The translations under genes were made by a program, and so were the position numbers. From contig CALXAH010000003.1 in the NCBI GenBank assembly GCA_944386225.1, forward strand, positions 62,001-126,000: 64,000 nt of DNA, in the 5' to 3' direction. Below, in pieces: positions 16,312 to 25,157 of the stretch. Each line of letters starts with the position of its first letter. Position 1 is the stretch's first letter. This DNA comes from an uncultured Gemmiger sp. (lineage in GTDB: Bacteria > Bacillota > Clostridia > Oscillospirales > Ruminococcaceae). A model generated the notes under the pieces. That model was not told where the DNA came from. It ran no database searches and saw only the letters and a list, made by a program, of their open reading frames with translations.

Positions 16312-16617
16312 GGCATATTCCAAATCGGCAGAGAAGGAAAGAGTACGCTTTCGGCATTGGCCTTTACAGAGAGCCCGGCGGGTGGAAACGGGCAGGGTAC
16401 AGGAAGCGGAAGATGGTTCCGGAGCCGCGCAGGCGAAAGGCAGGAGTCTCAAGCTTGCGACGGGTGCGCCCGTTATCGCGCCAGGCTGTAACCGGTACAT
16501 TTCCGGCGCAGCTGCCAAGGCCGTTTTCCCCGCGAGGGGGCGGTGAACCAGGGTGGTACCACGGGGTTATTCTGTCCTCGTCCTTGTATTCGTTTACAGG
16601 GACGGGGATTTTTTTAT
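16312..16617 (+). promoter_or_regulatory. T-box leader, probably tRNA-Met specific
   Basis: The leader has the diagnostic T-box sequence AGGGTGGTACCACGG (16550-16564) in the antiterminator region, followed by a 13-bp terminator stem (16576-16588 with 16595-16607) and a T-run (16609-16615). In stem I, the sequence GGAAGATGGTTCCGG places an ATG at 16413-16415 in the specifier-loop position, indicating methionine. Uncharged tRNA would pair with the T-box, block the terminator and turn on transcription. The downstream metNIQ operon fits the specifier. It accounts for the 429-base gap between coding genes. Confidence 0.88.
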
Positions 16618-16648
16618 TGCCGTTTTACGGCGCGGGAGGAGCAGAACC

Positions 16649-17389
16649 ATGATCGAGATCGAACATCTGAGCAAGGTGTTTCAGGACAAAAACGGCCGGG
16701 TAGTGGCACTGGAGGATGTGTCCACCACCATCCGGGACGGGGATATCTTCGGCATCATCGGCATGAGCGGCGCGGGCAAAAGCACCCTGCTGCGCTGTCT
16801 GTGCCTGCTGGAAACGCCCACCGAGGGCCGCATCCTGCTGGACGGCAAGGATCTGTCCGCGCTGCGGGGCGAGGAACTGCGCGCCGCCCGCCGCCGGATG
16901 GGGGTGGTGTTCCAGGGCTACAACCTGCTGATGCAGAAAACCGTGGCCGAGAACGTGGCCTTTCCCCTGAAACTGGACAAATACGACAAGGCCGCCGTGG
17001 CCGCCCGGGTGACCGAGCTGCTGGAACTGGTGGGCCTGGCCGACAAGGCGCAAAGCTATCCCAGCCAGCTGTCCGGCGGGCAGAAGCAGCGGGTGGCGCT
17101 GGCCCGGGCGCTGGCCAGCAATCCCGGCGTGCTGCTGTGCGACGAGCCCACCAGCGCCCTGGACCCGCTGACCACCCAGAGCGTGCTGGAACTGCTGCAG
17201 AGCATCAACAAAAAGCTGGGGGTGACCATCGTGATCATCACCCACGAACTGAGCGTGGTGCAGCGCATCTGCAACCGGATGGTGGTCATCGACGAGAGCC
17301 ATTTTGTGGAGCAGGGCGACACCGCCGCCATCTTTGAGAATCCCCAAAGCAGCATCGCCCGGCTTCTGCTGGGCAAGAAGGAGGGCTGA
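16649..17389 (+). CDS. metN: Methionine ABC transporter ATP-binding protein, no NIL domain
   Basis: The 246-residue ATPase has Walker A GMSGAGKST (38-46), Q-loop Gln89, signature LSGGQ (141-145), Walker B with catalytic Glu166 and H-loop His199. It energises D/L-methionine import through MetI. Typical MetN is about 340 residues with a C-terminal NIL domain that binds methionine and shuts the transporter; here the protein ends soon after the ATPase core. ATG 16649 is preceded by GGGAGGAG. It sits directly under the T-box leader and four bases before metI. Control may therefore rest on transcription instead of allosteric feedback. Confidence 0.9.
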   Translation: MIEIEHLSKVFQDKNGRVVALEDVSTTIRDGDIFGIIGMSGAGKSTLLRCLCLLETPTEGRILLDGKDLSALRGEELRAARRRMGVVFQGYNLLMQKTVAENVAFPLKLDKYDKAAVAARVTELLELVGLADKAQSYPSQLSGGQKQRVALARALASNPGVLLCDEPTSALDPLTTQSVLELLQSINKKLGVTIVIITHELSVVQRICNRMVVIDESHFVEQGDTAAIFENPQSSIARLLLGKKEG

Positions 17390-17392
17390 TCC

Positions 17393-18061
17393 ATGCAGGC
17401 ATTTATTGAGGAATACGGATTGCTGCTGCTGGGCGGCGTGGGCGAGACCTTGTTCATGACCCTGGTGCCCACCCTGTTCGCCTATGTTCTGGGCCTGCCC
17501 ATGGGCGTGCTGCTGACCATCACCAAGCCCGGCGGCATCGCCGCTGCCCCCCGCTTCAACGCGGTGTTCGGCTGGCTGGTGAACATCCTGCGCAGCCTGC
17601 CCTTCATGATCCTGATGATCTTCATCATTCCCCTTACCCGGTTCATCGCCGGCACCTCCATCGGGGCCACCGCCGCCTGCGTGCCCCTGACCATCGCCGC
17701 GGCCCCCTTTGTGGCCCGCATGGTGGAGCAGAGCCTGGAGGAGATCGACCGGGGCACCGTGGAGGCCGCCCGCTGCATGGGCGCCACCAACTGGCAGATC
17801 GTGACGAGGGTGCTGCTGGTGGAAAGCGTGCCCAGCCTGCTGCGGGGGTTGTCCATCAGCACCATCACCATCCTGGGCTATACCGCCATCACCGGCGCGG
17901 TGGGCGCGGGCGGGCTTGGCAACATCGCCTTCCGCTTCGGCTACCAGCGCTACCAGAAAGACCTGATGTATGTGACGGTGGTGCTGCTGATTCTGCTGGT
18001 CTGCCTGATCCAGGGCGTGTTCAACCTGATCGCCCGCCGCGCCGACAAGCGCAGCCGCTGA
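17393..18061 (+). CDS. metI: Methionine ABC transporter permease
   Basis: A 222-residue permease with about five membrane helices and the EAA coupling loop (VEAARCMGATNWQIVTRVLL) that docks on MetN. Length and opening (a short periplasmic helix, then GGVGETLFMTL) match MetI. It begins three bases after the metN stop, so the two are coupled. It is followed by a 116-base gap containing a GC hairpin and then the binding-protein gene. Confidence 0.93.
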   Translation: MQAFIEEYGLLLLGGVGETLFMTLVPTLFAYVLGLPMGVLLTITKPGGIAAAPRFNAVFGWLVNILRSLPFMILMIFIIPLTRFIAGTSIGATAACVPLTIAAAPFVARMVEQSLEEIDRGTVEAARCMGATNWQIVTRVLLVESVPSLLRGLSISTITILGYTAITGAVGAGGLGNIAFRFGYQRYQKDLMYVTVVLLILLVCLIQGVFNLIARRADKRSR

Positions 18062-18073
18062 GTTTGCTCAAAA

Positions 18074-18091
18074 CCGCGGCCCCGGCCGCGG
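18074..18091 (+). other. GC hairpin between metI and metQ
   Basis: CCGCGGC (18074-18080) pairs with GCCGCGG (18085-18091) over a CCCG loop. There is no T-run, so it is not a terminator; it may stabilise one mRNA segment or mark a processing point that gives more binding protein than permease. Confidence 0.45.
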
Positions 18092-18177
18092 TGGCGATAC
18101 CGAAAGATGTGCCGGTACGGGACGGCCGCCCGCCCCCGCACACTTTCGCCAACCAAGAGAGATAGAGGAGTGTTATT

Positions 18178-19008
18178 ATGAAAAAACTGTTGAGCCTTGC
18201 GCTGGTGCTGGTACTGGCGCTGAGCCTGGCCGCCTGCGGCGGCAGCGCTTCCTACAAGATCGGCATCCCCAACGACGCCACCAACGGCGGCCGCGCGCTG
18301 ATGCTGCTGCAGGATCTGGGCATCCTGACCCTGACCGAGGGCGCGGGCCTGTCCGCCACCGAGAACGACATCGCCGAGAACCCCTACAACGTGGAGATCG
18401 TGCCGCTGGAGGCCGCCAACCTGCCCATCAGCCTGCCCGACCTGGACTTTGCGGTGATCAACGGCAACTACGCCTCCGGCGCGGGCATCGGTGACCAGGT
18501 GCTGGTGACCGAGGACGCCGAGAGCGTGGCCGCCCAGACCTACGGCAACGTGCTCTGTGTCAAGGAGGGCAACGAGAACAGCCCCGCCGTACAGGCGCTG
18601 CTGGCGGTGCTGATGAGCGAAGAGGTGCAGAACTGGATCGCCGACAGCTACAACGGCGTGGTGATGCCCATGGGCGCCCAGGATCTGGAGATCCCCGAGA
18701 TCGCCGAGCCGGTGAGCCTGAATGTGGGTGCCTCCCCCAGCCCCCACGCCGAGATCCTGGAGTATGTGCAGCCCATCCTGGCCGAGCACAACGTGGAGCT
18801 GACCATCACCGAGTTTGACGACTACGTAATGCCCAACACCAGCCTGGAGGACGGCAGCATCGACGCCAACTACTTCCAGCATCAGCCCTATCTGGACGAC
18901 TTCAACGCCGAGAACGGCACCCACATCGTGAGCGTGGGCACCATCCACTACGAGCCCATGGGCGTGTACCCGGGCAAGAGCGACAGCCTGGACGTGTTCT
19001 CCAAGTAA
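18178..19008 (+). CDS. metQ: Methionine-binding lipoprotein MetQ, circularly permuted
   Basis: The 276-residue protein has a signal peptide and lipobox (LAAC, Cys20). The mature part contains all MetQ/NlpA sequence blocks in swapped order. Residues 26-166 carry the blocks normally found in the second half (KIGIPNDATNGGRALMLLQ, PLEAANLPISLPDLDFAVIN, SEEVQNWI). A linker (167-180) follows, then residues 181-276 carry the blocks normally found first (NVGASPSPHAEILEYV, DDYVMPN, ANYFQHQPYLDDFN, HYEPMGVYPGK). The new end, KSDSLDVFSK, stops where normal MetQ continues into the IPND block. It is the substrate-binding part of metNIQ; function is probably preserved because both halves are complete. Confidence 0.9.
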   Translation: MKKLLSLALVLVLALSLAACGGSASYKIGIPNDATNGGRALMLLQDLGILTLTEGAGLSATENDIAENPYNVEIVPLEAANLPISLPDLDFAVINGNYASGAGIGDQVLVTEDAESVAAQTYGNVLCVKEGNENSPAVQALLAVLMSEEVQNWIADSYNGVVMPMGAQDLEIPEIAEPVSLNVGASPSPHAEILEYVQPILAEHNVELTITEFDDYVMPNTSLEDGSIDANYFQHQPYLDDFNAENGTHIVSVGTIHYEPMGVYPGKSDSLDVFSK

Positions 19009-19016
19009 AGCAGACA

Positions 19017-19040
19017 GCCCCGCAGCCCGCGCTGCGGGGC
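19017..19040 (+). terminator. Terminator of the met operon
   Basis: GCCCCGCAG (19017-19025) pairs with CTGCGGGGC (19032-19040), followed by ATTTTTG. Confidence 0.85.
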
Positions 19041-19069
19041 ATTTTTGTCGGATTTGGACGTCCTGCCCA

Positions 19070-19098
19070 TTGACAAGCGAGGGCCTTAGGTATATGGT
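19070..19098 (+). promoter_or_regulatory. Promoter of trkA-trkH
   Basis: TTGACA (19070-19075), 17-bp spacer, TATGGT (19093-19098), about 100 bases ahead of trkA. Confidence 0.6.
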
Positions 19099-19196
19099 AT
19101 AGGATGGATGAAAGGCGCCGGAGCTCACCGCTTCGGCGCCTGTTCCGCTCAAGCGGCCAATTATTACGCTACAGACAGAAAGAGAGGATACGGCCA

Positions 19197-20591
19197 ATGG
19201 CGCGTAGAAAAGCCGGGGCAGCCCGGGACGGGCTGAACATCATCCTGGTAGGCTGCGGCAAAGTAGGTGTTTCCCTGGTGGAAAAGCTCAGCCAGGAGGG
19301 GCACAATATTACGGTGGTGGACCGGCGGGCCGCCGCGGTAAGCGCGGTGACCGACCTGTACGACGTGAGCGGCGTGGTGGGCAACGGGGCCAGCTACCGG
19401 GTGCAGCAGGAGGCCGGCATCGACGAGGCCGATATCCTGATCTCGGTAACCGCCTCGGACGAGCTGAACCTGCTGTGCTGCACGGTGGCCAAAAAGGCCG
19501 GCAACTGTGCCACCATCGCCCGGGTGCGCACCCCCGATTACAGCGAGGACGCGGATTATCTGAAAGAGAAACTGGGCCTGGCTATGGTGATCAACCCGGA
19601 GCGGGAGGCCGCGCTGGCCATCGCCCGGCTGCTCTGCCTGCCCACCGCGCTGAGCGTGACCAGCTTTGCGGGCGGCCACGCCGAGATGGTGCGGATCCGC
19701 ATCCCCCAGGGCAGCAAGCTGGACGGGCGCTGCCTGCGGGAGCTGGGCAAGGAACTGGTCGGGCCGGTGCTGGTCTGCGCGGTGGAGCGCAGCGGCCAGG
19801 TGTATATTCCCGACGGCGGGTTCCAGCTGGCCAGCGGCGACGCGCTGACCTTCATCTGCCCCTCCCGGGATTCCAAGCAGTTTCTGGGCCGGATGGGCTT
19901 TGAGACCCATCAGGTACACAACGCGCTGCTGATCGGCGGCAGCAAGGCGGCCTATTACCTGGCGCGGCGGCTGCTGGCGGTGGGGGTGCAGGTGCGGATC
20001 ATCGAGGCGGACATGGCCCGCTGCGAGGAACTGAGCTGCCTGCTGCCCAAGGCCATCATCCTGCACGGGGACGGCACCGATGCCGACCTGCTGCGGGAGG
20101 CGGGCATCCTGCAGGCGGAGGCCGTGGTGCCGCTGACCGGCATCGACGAGGAAAACATCCTGCTGACCCTGCATGCCCGTGCCGTGGCACCCGGGGCCAA
20201 GGCGGTGACCAAGATCAACCGGATCATGTACCCGGAGGCGGTGGCCCAGCTGGATCTGGGCAGCGTGGTCTGCCCCAAGCACCTGACCACCGACGCGATC
20301 CTGGCCTTTGTGCGCAGCCGGGGCGCTTCCAAGAACAGCAACATCGAAGCGCTGATGCATATGTTCGACAACCGGGTGGAGGCGATCGAGTTCCTGGCCG
20401 GGGAGGGGTCTCCCCTGCTGGACATTCCGCTGCGGGAACTGGCGCTGCGGGATCACCTGCTGATCGCCTGCCTGTTCCGGAACGGGCGCACCCTGATCCC
20501 CGGCGGTGACGACTGCATCCACGCCGGGGACCGGATCATCGTGGTAACCACCCATACCGGCCTGCGGGAGCTGGCCGAGATCCTGGCGTAA
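19197..20591 (+). CDS. trkA: Trk potassium uptake regulatory subunit TrkA
   Basis: The 464-residue cytoplasmic protein has two tandem RCK units (TrkA-N plus TrkA-C each). The first Rossmann fold begins IILVGCGKVGVSLVEKL with an intact GxGxxG; the second, LLIGGSKAAYYLARRL, has a degenerate loop. TrkA rings gate the TrkH channel in response to nucleotides such as NAD(H), ATP or c-di-AMP. ATG 19197 follows AGAGAGGA; the frame is open to 19104 but lacks a site there. It lies 15 bases before trkH, the usual operon. Confidence 0.92.
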   Translation: MARRKAGAARDGLNIILVGCGKVGVSLVEKLSQEGHNITVVDRRAAAVSAVTDLYDVSGVVGNGASYRVQQEAGIDEADILISVTASDELNLLCCTVAKKAGNCATIARVRTPDYSEDADYLKEKLGLAMVINPEREAALAIARLLCLPTALSVTSFAGGHAEMVRIRIPQGSKLDGRCLRELGKELVGPVLVCAVERSGQVYIPDGGFQLASGDALTFICPSRDSKQFLGRMGFETHQVHNALLIGGSKAAYYLARRLLAVGVQVRIIEADMARCEELSCLLPKAIILHGDGTDADLLREAGILQAEAVVPLTGIDEENILLTLHARAVAPGAKAVTKINRIMYPEAVAQLDLGSVVCPKHLTTDAILAFVRSRGASKNSNIEALMHMFDNRVEAIEFLAGEGSPLLDIPLRELALRDHLLIACLFRNGRTLIPGGDDCIHAGDRIIVVTTHTGLRELAEILA

Positions 20592-20606
20592 GGGGGCGGC
20601 GCGGCA

Positions 20607-22073
20607 ATGAATCTTGCAATGATCCGGTACGTGCTGGGCTGGGCCCTGGCCGTGGAGGGAGCTTTTATGGCGCTGCCCTGCCTGGCGGCGCTGGTTTACG
20701 GCGAGGCCGCGGGCTGGTGGTTTGTACCGGTGGCGCTGGGCGCGCTGCTGGTTGGCGGGCTGATGGCCTGGCGCAAACCGGCCGATACGACCATCTACGT
20801 GCGGGAGGGCTGCGTGGCCACCGCGCTGAGCTGGATCGTGCTGAGCCTGGTGGGCTGCCTGCCCTTCTGGCTGAGCGGTGAGATCCCGTTTTTTCTGGAC
20901 GCGGTGTTTGAAACGGTGTCCGGCTTTACCACCACCGGCGCCAGCATCCTGAGCGATGTGGAGGCGCTGAGCCGCTGCATGGTGTTCTGGCGCAGCTTTA
21001 CCCACTGGCTGGGCGGCATGGGGGTGCTGGTGTTTCTTCTGATGGTGCTGCAGATGCCCGGCGGCAGCCGGATGAACCTGATGCGGGCGGAAAGCCCCGG
21101 TCCCTCGGTGGGCAAGCTGAAGCCCAAGGTGCGCCAGACTGCCCGGATCCTGTACCTGATCTATCTGGGCCTGACGGTGCTGGAGGTGATCCTGCTGCTG
21201 GCGGGCGGGATGCCGCTGTTTGACGCCCTGTGCACCAGTTTCGGATCGGCGGGTACCGGCGGCTTCGGCATCTACAACGACAGCATGGCCAGCTGCTCGC
21301 CCTACATCCAGTGGGTGACCACCATCTTTATCCTGCTGTTCGGCACCAACTTCACCTTCTATTACCTGCTGTTGCTGCGCCGTTGGAAACAGGCGCTGGG
21401 CATGGAGGAGGTACGGCTGTACTTCCTTATTGTGCTGGCGTCGGTGGCGGTGATCGTGCTTCAGCTGTGCGCGGGCGGCGCGGCGTTCGGCAAAACCCTG
21501 CGGGACGCGGCGTTTCAGGTGGCGTCCATCATCACCACCACCGGGTTTGCCACGGTGGACTTCAACCAGTGGCCGCAGACCTCCCGCAGTGTGCTGGTGG
21601 TGCTGATGTTCGTCGGCGCCTGCGCGGGCAGCACCGGCGGCGGCATCAAGGTATCCCGTATCAGCATCCTGTGCAAGACCATGTTCAAGGAGCTGCACAG
21701 CTACGTGGTGCCCAAGAGCGTGCGCAAGGTGGAACTGGACGGCAAGCCCCTGAACCACGAGGTGGTGCGCGGGGTGAACGTGTTCCTGGTGAGCTATCTG
21801 CTGGTGTTTACCCTGTCGGTGCTGCTGATCAGCCTGGACGGCACGGATATGGTGACCAACTTTACCGCCGTGGCCGCCACCTTCAACAACATCGGCCCCG
21901 GTCTGGAGCTGGTGGGCCCCACGGGGAACTTCGGGCATTTCAGCCCCTTTGCCAAGGCGGTGCTGTGTTTTGACATGCTGGCCGGACGGCTGGAGCTGTT
22001 CCCGGTGCTGCTGCTGTTCTACCCCCCTACCTGGAAAGGCGCGTTCCATCGCACCCGCCGGGCGGCGGCGTAA
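20607..22073 (+). CDS. trkH: Trk potassium uptake transmembrane subunit TrkH
   Basis: A 488-residue membrane protein with the four pseudo-repeats of the Trk/Ktr/HKT superfamily. The selectivity-filter segments are visible as TTTGAS, SAGTGGFG, TTTGFA and NNIGPG. It forms the potassium-conducting pore controlled by TrkA, encoded just upstream. The C-terminal basic tail is short. A strong terminator follows. Confidence 0.93.
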   Translation: MNLAMIRYVLGWALAVEGAFMALPCLAALVYGEAAGWWFVPVALGALLVGGLMAWRKPADTTIYVREGCVATALSWIVLSLVGCLPFWLSGEIPFFLDAVFETVSGFTTTGASILSDVEALSRCMVFWRSFTHWLGGMGVLVFLLMVLQMPGGSRMNLMRAESPGPSVGKLKPKVRQTARILYLIYLGLTVLEVILLLAGGMPLFDALCTSFGSAGTGGFGIYNDSMASCSPYIQWVTTIFILLFGTNFTFYYLLLLRRWKQALGMEEVRLYFLIVLASVAVIVLQLCAGGAAFGKTLRDAAFQVASIITTTGFATVDFNQWPQTSRSVLVVLMFVGACAGSTGGGIKVSRISILCKTMFKELHSYVVPKSVRKVELDGKPLNHEVVRGVNVFLVSYLLVFTLSVLLISLDGTDMVTNFTAVAATFNNIGPGLELVGPTGNFGHFSPFAKAVLCFDMLAGRLELFPVLLLFYPPTWKGAFHRTRRAAA

Positions 22074-22087
22074 GAAAACGATACAGA

Positions 22088-22125
22088 AAGGCCGGTGCGT
22101 ATCCAACGGGATACGCACCGGCCTT
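22088..22125. terminator. Bidirectional terminator between trkH and lacZ
   Basis: A perfect 17-bp stem (22088-22104 with 22109-22125) and AACG loop lie between convergent genes. Its core, AAGGCCGGTGCGTA, recurs in the terminator at 32586-32620. Confidence 0.88.
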
Positions 22126-22137
22126 ATTTCGTATTTT

Positions 22138-24963
22138 TTACCGCCCGGGGCAGAGGCGGAAGGCCAGCACCTGCTCGCCCTCGGCGCTTACACGCCAGGG
22201 CGGCTGCACGTCCGCGCCCCAGGTATTGATGCCGCCCACCCCGCGCATGGCGCCGTACACCGACACCACCGTGCGGGCCGAGGGGGGCAGTTCCTCCTGA
22301 TGCCAGGCTTCTTCCAGCTGGCCGGGGGTATGGGGCACCGCCGAGAAGGTGAACGCCTCATGCTCCATGGTCAGTTCCAGCCGGCCCGCGTCGGCCAGGC
22401 CGGGGGTCAGCCGGTGCAGCACCGCCCGCACCGTATCCACGTGGCAGCCGTACTCCTGCGGCACCAGGTACGCCGCCTGAGCCGGAACCTCGCTGTGCAG
22501 CCCGAACACCCCGCCCTTGCACCGGTCGGGATAGGTCTCGCCGCTCAGGCCCTGCCAGTCCACCCGGTCCACCGGGGCCGGGGTGGCAAACCGCAGCCCG
22601 AAGCAGGGCAGCTCCGGCAGGCCCGGCGCGCCGCGGAACGCCGCCCGCACCTGGATCTCACCCAGCCGGTTCACGGTATAGCAGACCTCCGCCGCGGCCT
22701 GCGGCACCGCCGGCAGGGTGAACCTGTACCGGATGGTGGCCGCGTCCGCCTCCGCGTGCAGGATCTCCCAGCCGCTGCAGCGCAGATACTGGTCGGCCGC
22801 ACGCCAGACGGCGCTCTTCCGGGGGAACCCGCAGCCGATGTCGTTCTCGGTGGGGGCGCGCCACAGCGCCGGACGCGGCGCCCGGAACATCCATTCCACC
22901 CCTTTGTACCGCAGGCTCACCGGCCCGCCCTCCTGGTAGGAGAACAGCACCGAGAAATCCTTGCCGTACACGCCCAGGTTTCCGTCACCCCGGGCGATGC
23001 GCAGCGCGGGGGCCGCCCCCGCCTTCATGGCGGCGGCCTTGCGCTCCTCGTTCAGCTCCTTTTCCGCCAGCTGCCGGGCCCGGGCGTTGGCCTCGTCCTG
23101 CCGGCGGCGGGTTTCCTCCTCCGCATACCAGTAGCGCACCTCCTGCATGGCGGGCTTTTCCCGTCCGTCCGCAAACAGGATGCCGTTGGCGCTGAAATTG
23201 TAATCGGTGGGCCGGTCGCCGAAATCGCCGCCGTAGCCCAGCACCCGCCTCCCCAGCGGATCGGTGTGCCAGAGGGCCTGATCCTTGAAGTCCCAGATAA
23301 AGCCGCCCTGGTACTGGGCAAACTCCTCCTGCAGTTGGATGTACTCCTCCATGCCGCCCAGGGAGTTGCCCATATCGTGCATGTACTCACACAGCAGCAT
23401 GGGTTTCGGATCGGGGCCGCTCAGATATTCCCGGATCTCCTCCGGGGTGGCGTACATCCGGCTTTCCATGTCGCTGATATCCTCAAACACCCGGTTCTGG
23501 AACACCCCTTCGTAGTGCACCAGGCGGCTGTCGTCCTGGCTGCGGAAGAAGTTGGCCATGGCCCGGATGCAGGTGCCCGCGTAGCTCTCGTTGCCGCAGG
23601 ACCAGAACAGGATGCTGGGATGGTTCTTGTCCCGCTCAAACATCGAGCGGGCCCGGTCCACCACGCAGCCCTCCCATTCCGGGAAACAGCCCGGCACGTT
23701 CCACTCCGGATCGATCCGGCCCAGTTTCTGCCAGGAGCCGTGGCTCTCCAGGTTGGTTTCGTCCATCAGGTAGATGCCCGCCTCGTCGCACAGTTCATAC
23801 CACAGGCTCTGGTTGGGGTAATGGCAGGTACGCACCGCGTTGACGCCCGCGTCCAGCACCGCCTGCAGATCCCGGCGCATATCCTCCTCGTCGATGGCGC
23901 GGCCCTTTTCGGCGTTCCATTCATGCCGGTTGACCCCTTTCAGGATCAGCCGCTCCCCGTTCAGCATCATGATCCCGTTCTCGATGCCGAACCGCCGGAA
24001 ACCCGTCCGGGCGGGCACCGTCTCCTGTTCTTTGCCGGCCGCGTCGGCCAGGGTCAGGGTCACCGGATACAGGCAGGGATCGCCGTACCGCCAGGGCCGC
24101 ACCGGGCCCAGCGCCAGCGGGCCGGCCTCCAGAGCCCCGTTCTCGCCGGGGGTCAGGGTCAGCGGGCCGTCAAACAGCGGCTGGCCTTCGGGCGAATCCA
24201 CCCGGCAGTGCACCCGGCACTGGGCGGGATCGGTCACCGGGCCCTGCCACACGGCGCTCAGCTTCAAACGCATCCGCAGGCTGCCGGTGCCGTCCGCCGC
24301 CAGCGTGGGGCGCAGCCACAGATCCTCCAGATGCAGCGCCGGTTTCGCGTACAGGTACACCGACCGGAACAGCCCCGAGAACCGGAAAAAGTCCTGGTCC
24401 TCGATCCAGGCGGCGCTGCTGCGCTTGTATACCTCCACACACAGGCGGTTGCCCCGTTCCCGGATGTAGGGGGTCAGGTCAAAGTCGGAGGGGGTGAAGC
24501 TGTCCTCCGCATAGCCCACGAACTGGCCGTTGAGCCACACATAGATGGCCTGCTCCGCGCCCTGGAACGAGATGCAGACCCGCTTGCCCCGCAGCGGCTC
24601 GTCCAGATCAAAATACCGCACATAGCTGCCCACCGGGTCGTCGTTCCAGTCGATGCGGGGCGGGCGCAGCTCGGCCACGCCGTCCCAGGGATAGATGGTA
24701 TTGGTATAATGCACCTGGCTGCAGCCCTGCAGTTCGATATGGCCCGGCACCCGGATCATGCCGAAATTGGCCAGGTCGTAGTCCTCCCGCCAGAAATCCG
24801 CCGGGCGGTCGGCGGGGCGGGGGCTCCAGGCAAAGCGCCAGGGCCCGTCCAGGCTCTGCCGCAGATCCTGCCCCTGGTGATACCAGACGTGATCGGAATG
24901 GGCGTTCAGCCGGTTGACCTGCCAGACGGTGGGATCTTCCAGCCAATGAAGATCGGGACGCAT
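22138..24963 (-). CDS. lacZ: Beta-galactosidase (GH2)
   Basis: The 941-residue enzyme has the GH2 order: sugar-binding jelly roll (about 40-215), immunoglobulin-like domain, TIM barrel (about 325-620) and a long C-terminal region with the beta-galactosidase small-chain domain. The acid/base is Glu459 in SCGNES and the nucleophile Glu526 in LLCEYMHDMGN. It lacks a signal peptide, so it cleaves beta-galactosides such as lactose or released glycan fragments inside the cell. ATG 24963 has an ideal AGGAGGT site. It is a single-gene unit with its own promoter and terminator. Confidence 0.92.
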   Translation of the reverse strand: MRPDLHWLEDPTVWQVNRLNAHSDHVWYHQGQDLRQSLDGPWRFAWSPRPADRPADFWREDYDLANFGMIRVPGHIELQGCSQVHYTNTIYPWDGVAELRPPRIDWNDDPVGSYVRYFDLDEPLRGKRVCISFQGAEQAIYVWLNGQFVGYAEDSFTPSDFDLTPYIRERGNRLCVEVYKRSSAAWIEDQDFFRFSGLFRSVYLYAKPALHLEDLWLRPTLAADGTGSLRMRLKLSAVWQGPVTDPAQCRVHCRVDSPEGQPLFDGPLTLTPGENGALEAGPLALGPVRPWRYGDPCLYPVTLTLADAAGKEQETVPARTGFRRFGIENGIMMLNGERLILKGVNRHEWNAEKGRAIDEEDMRRDLQAVLDAGVNAVRTCHYPNQSLWYELCDEAGIYLMDETNLESHGSWQKLGRIDPEWNVPGCFPEWEGCVVDRARSMFERDKNHPSILFWSCGNESYAGTCIRAMANFFRSQDDSRLVHYEGVFQNRVFEDISDMESRMYATPEEIREYLSGPDPKPMLLCEYMHDMGNSLGGMEEYIQLQEEFAQYQGGFIWDFKDQALWHTDPLGRRVLGYGGDFGDRPTDYNFSANGILFADGREKPAMQEVRYWYAEEETRRRQDEANARARQLAEKELNEERKAAAMKAGAAPALRIARGDGNLGVYGKDFSVLFSYQEGGPVSLRYKGVEWMFRAPRPALWRAPTENDIGCGFPRKSAVWRAADQYLRCSGWEILHAEADAATIRYRFTLPAVPQAAAEVCYTVNRLGEIQVRAAFRGAPGLPELPCFGLRFATPAPVDRVDWQGLSGETYPDRCKGGVFGLHSEVPAQAAYLVPQEYGCHVDTVRAVLHRLTPGLADAGRLELTMEHEAFTFSAVPHTPGQLEEAWHQEELPPSARTVVSVYGAMRGVGGINTWGADVQPPWRVSAEGEQVLAFRLCPGR

Positions 24964-25015
24964 AGGATACCTCCTGTCAGGCGGCGATGTGTGCCGCCGG
25001 GAATTGATTGGGTTT

Positions 25016-25021
25016 ATTATA
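25016..25021 (-). promoter_or_regulatory. -10 element of lacZ promoter
   Basis: TATAAT on the minus strand, 53 bases before the lacZ start; the -35 region is weak, so an activator may be needed. Confidence 0.5.
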
Positions 25022-25072
25022 CCATGAAGCGCCGGTGAAAGAACAGCCTTTGGGCATCTTTTTCCCCATCGT

Positions 25073-25102
25073 TTGACAACCGCGGGCCGGGGCGGCTATA
25101 AT
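25073..25102 (+). promoter_or_regulatory. hflX promoter
   Basis: TTGACA (25073-25078), 18-bp spacer, TATAAT (25097-25102). Confidence 0.8.
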
Positions 25103-25157
25103 GGGCGTACCGGGCGCGCAGAGCCCGAAAAACAACAACAAAAGCGAGGTGTGGGCC

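Noticed and set aside
18178..19008. MetQ as two fused fragments or a frameshifted pseudogene
   Set aside because: A single open frame holds one signal peptide, each block occurs once, and the junctions fall at the hinge and the natural termini, as expected for circular permutation.
19164..22118. Very long open frame on the minus strand opposite trkA-trkH
   Set aside because: It is antisense to two clear potassium-transport genes and its product is a low-complexity His/Gln/Ala-rich shadow typical of GC-rich codon bias.
21949..25038. 1029-codon plus-strand frame across lacZ
   Set aside because: It is antisense to an intact lacZ with catalytic residues; the predicted protein has no recognisable domain.
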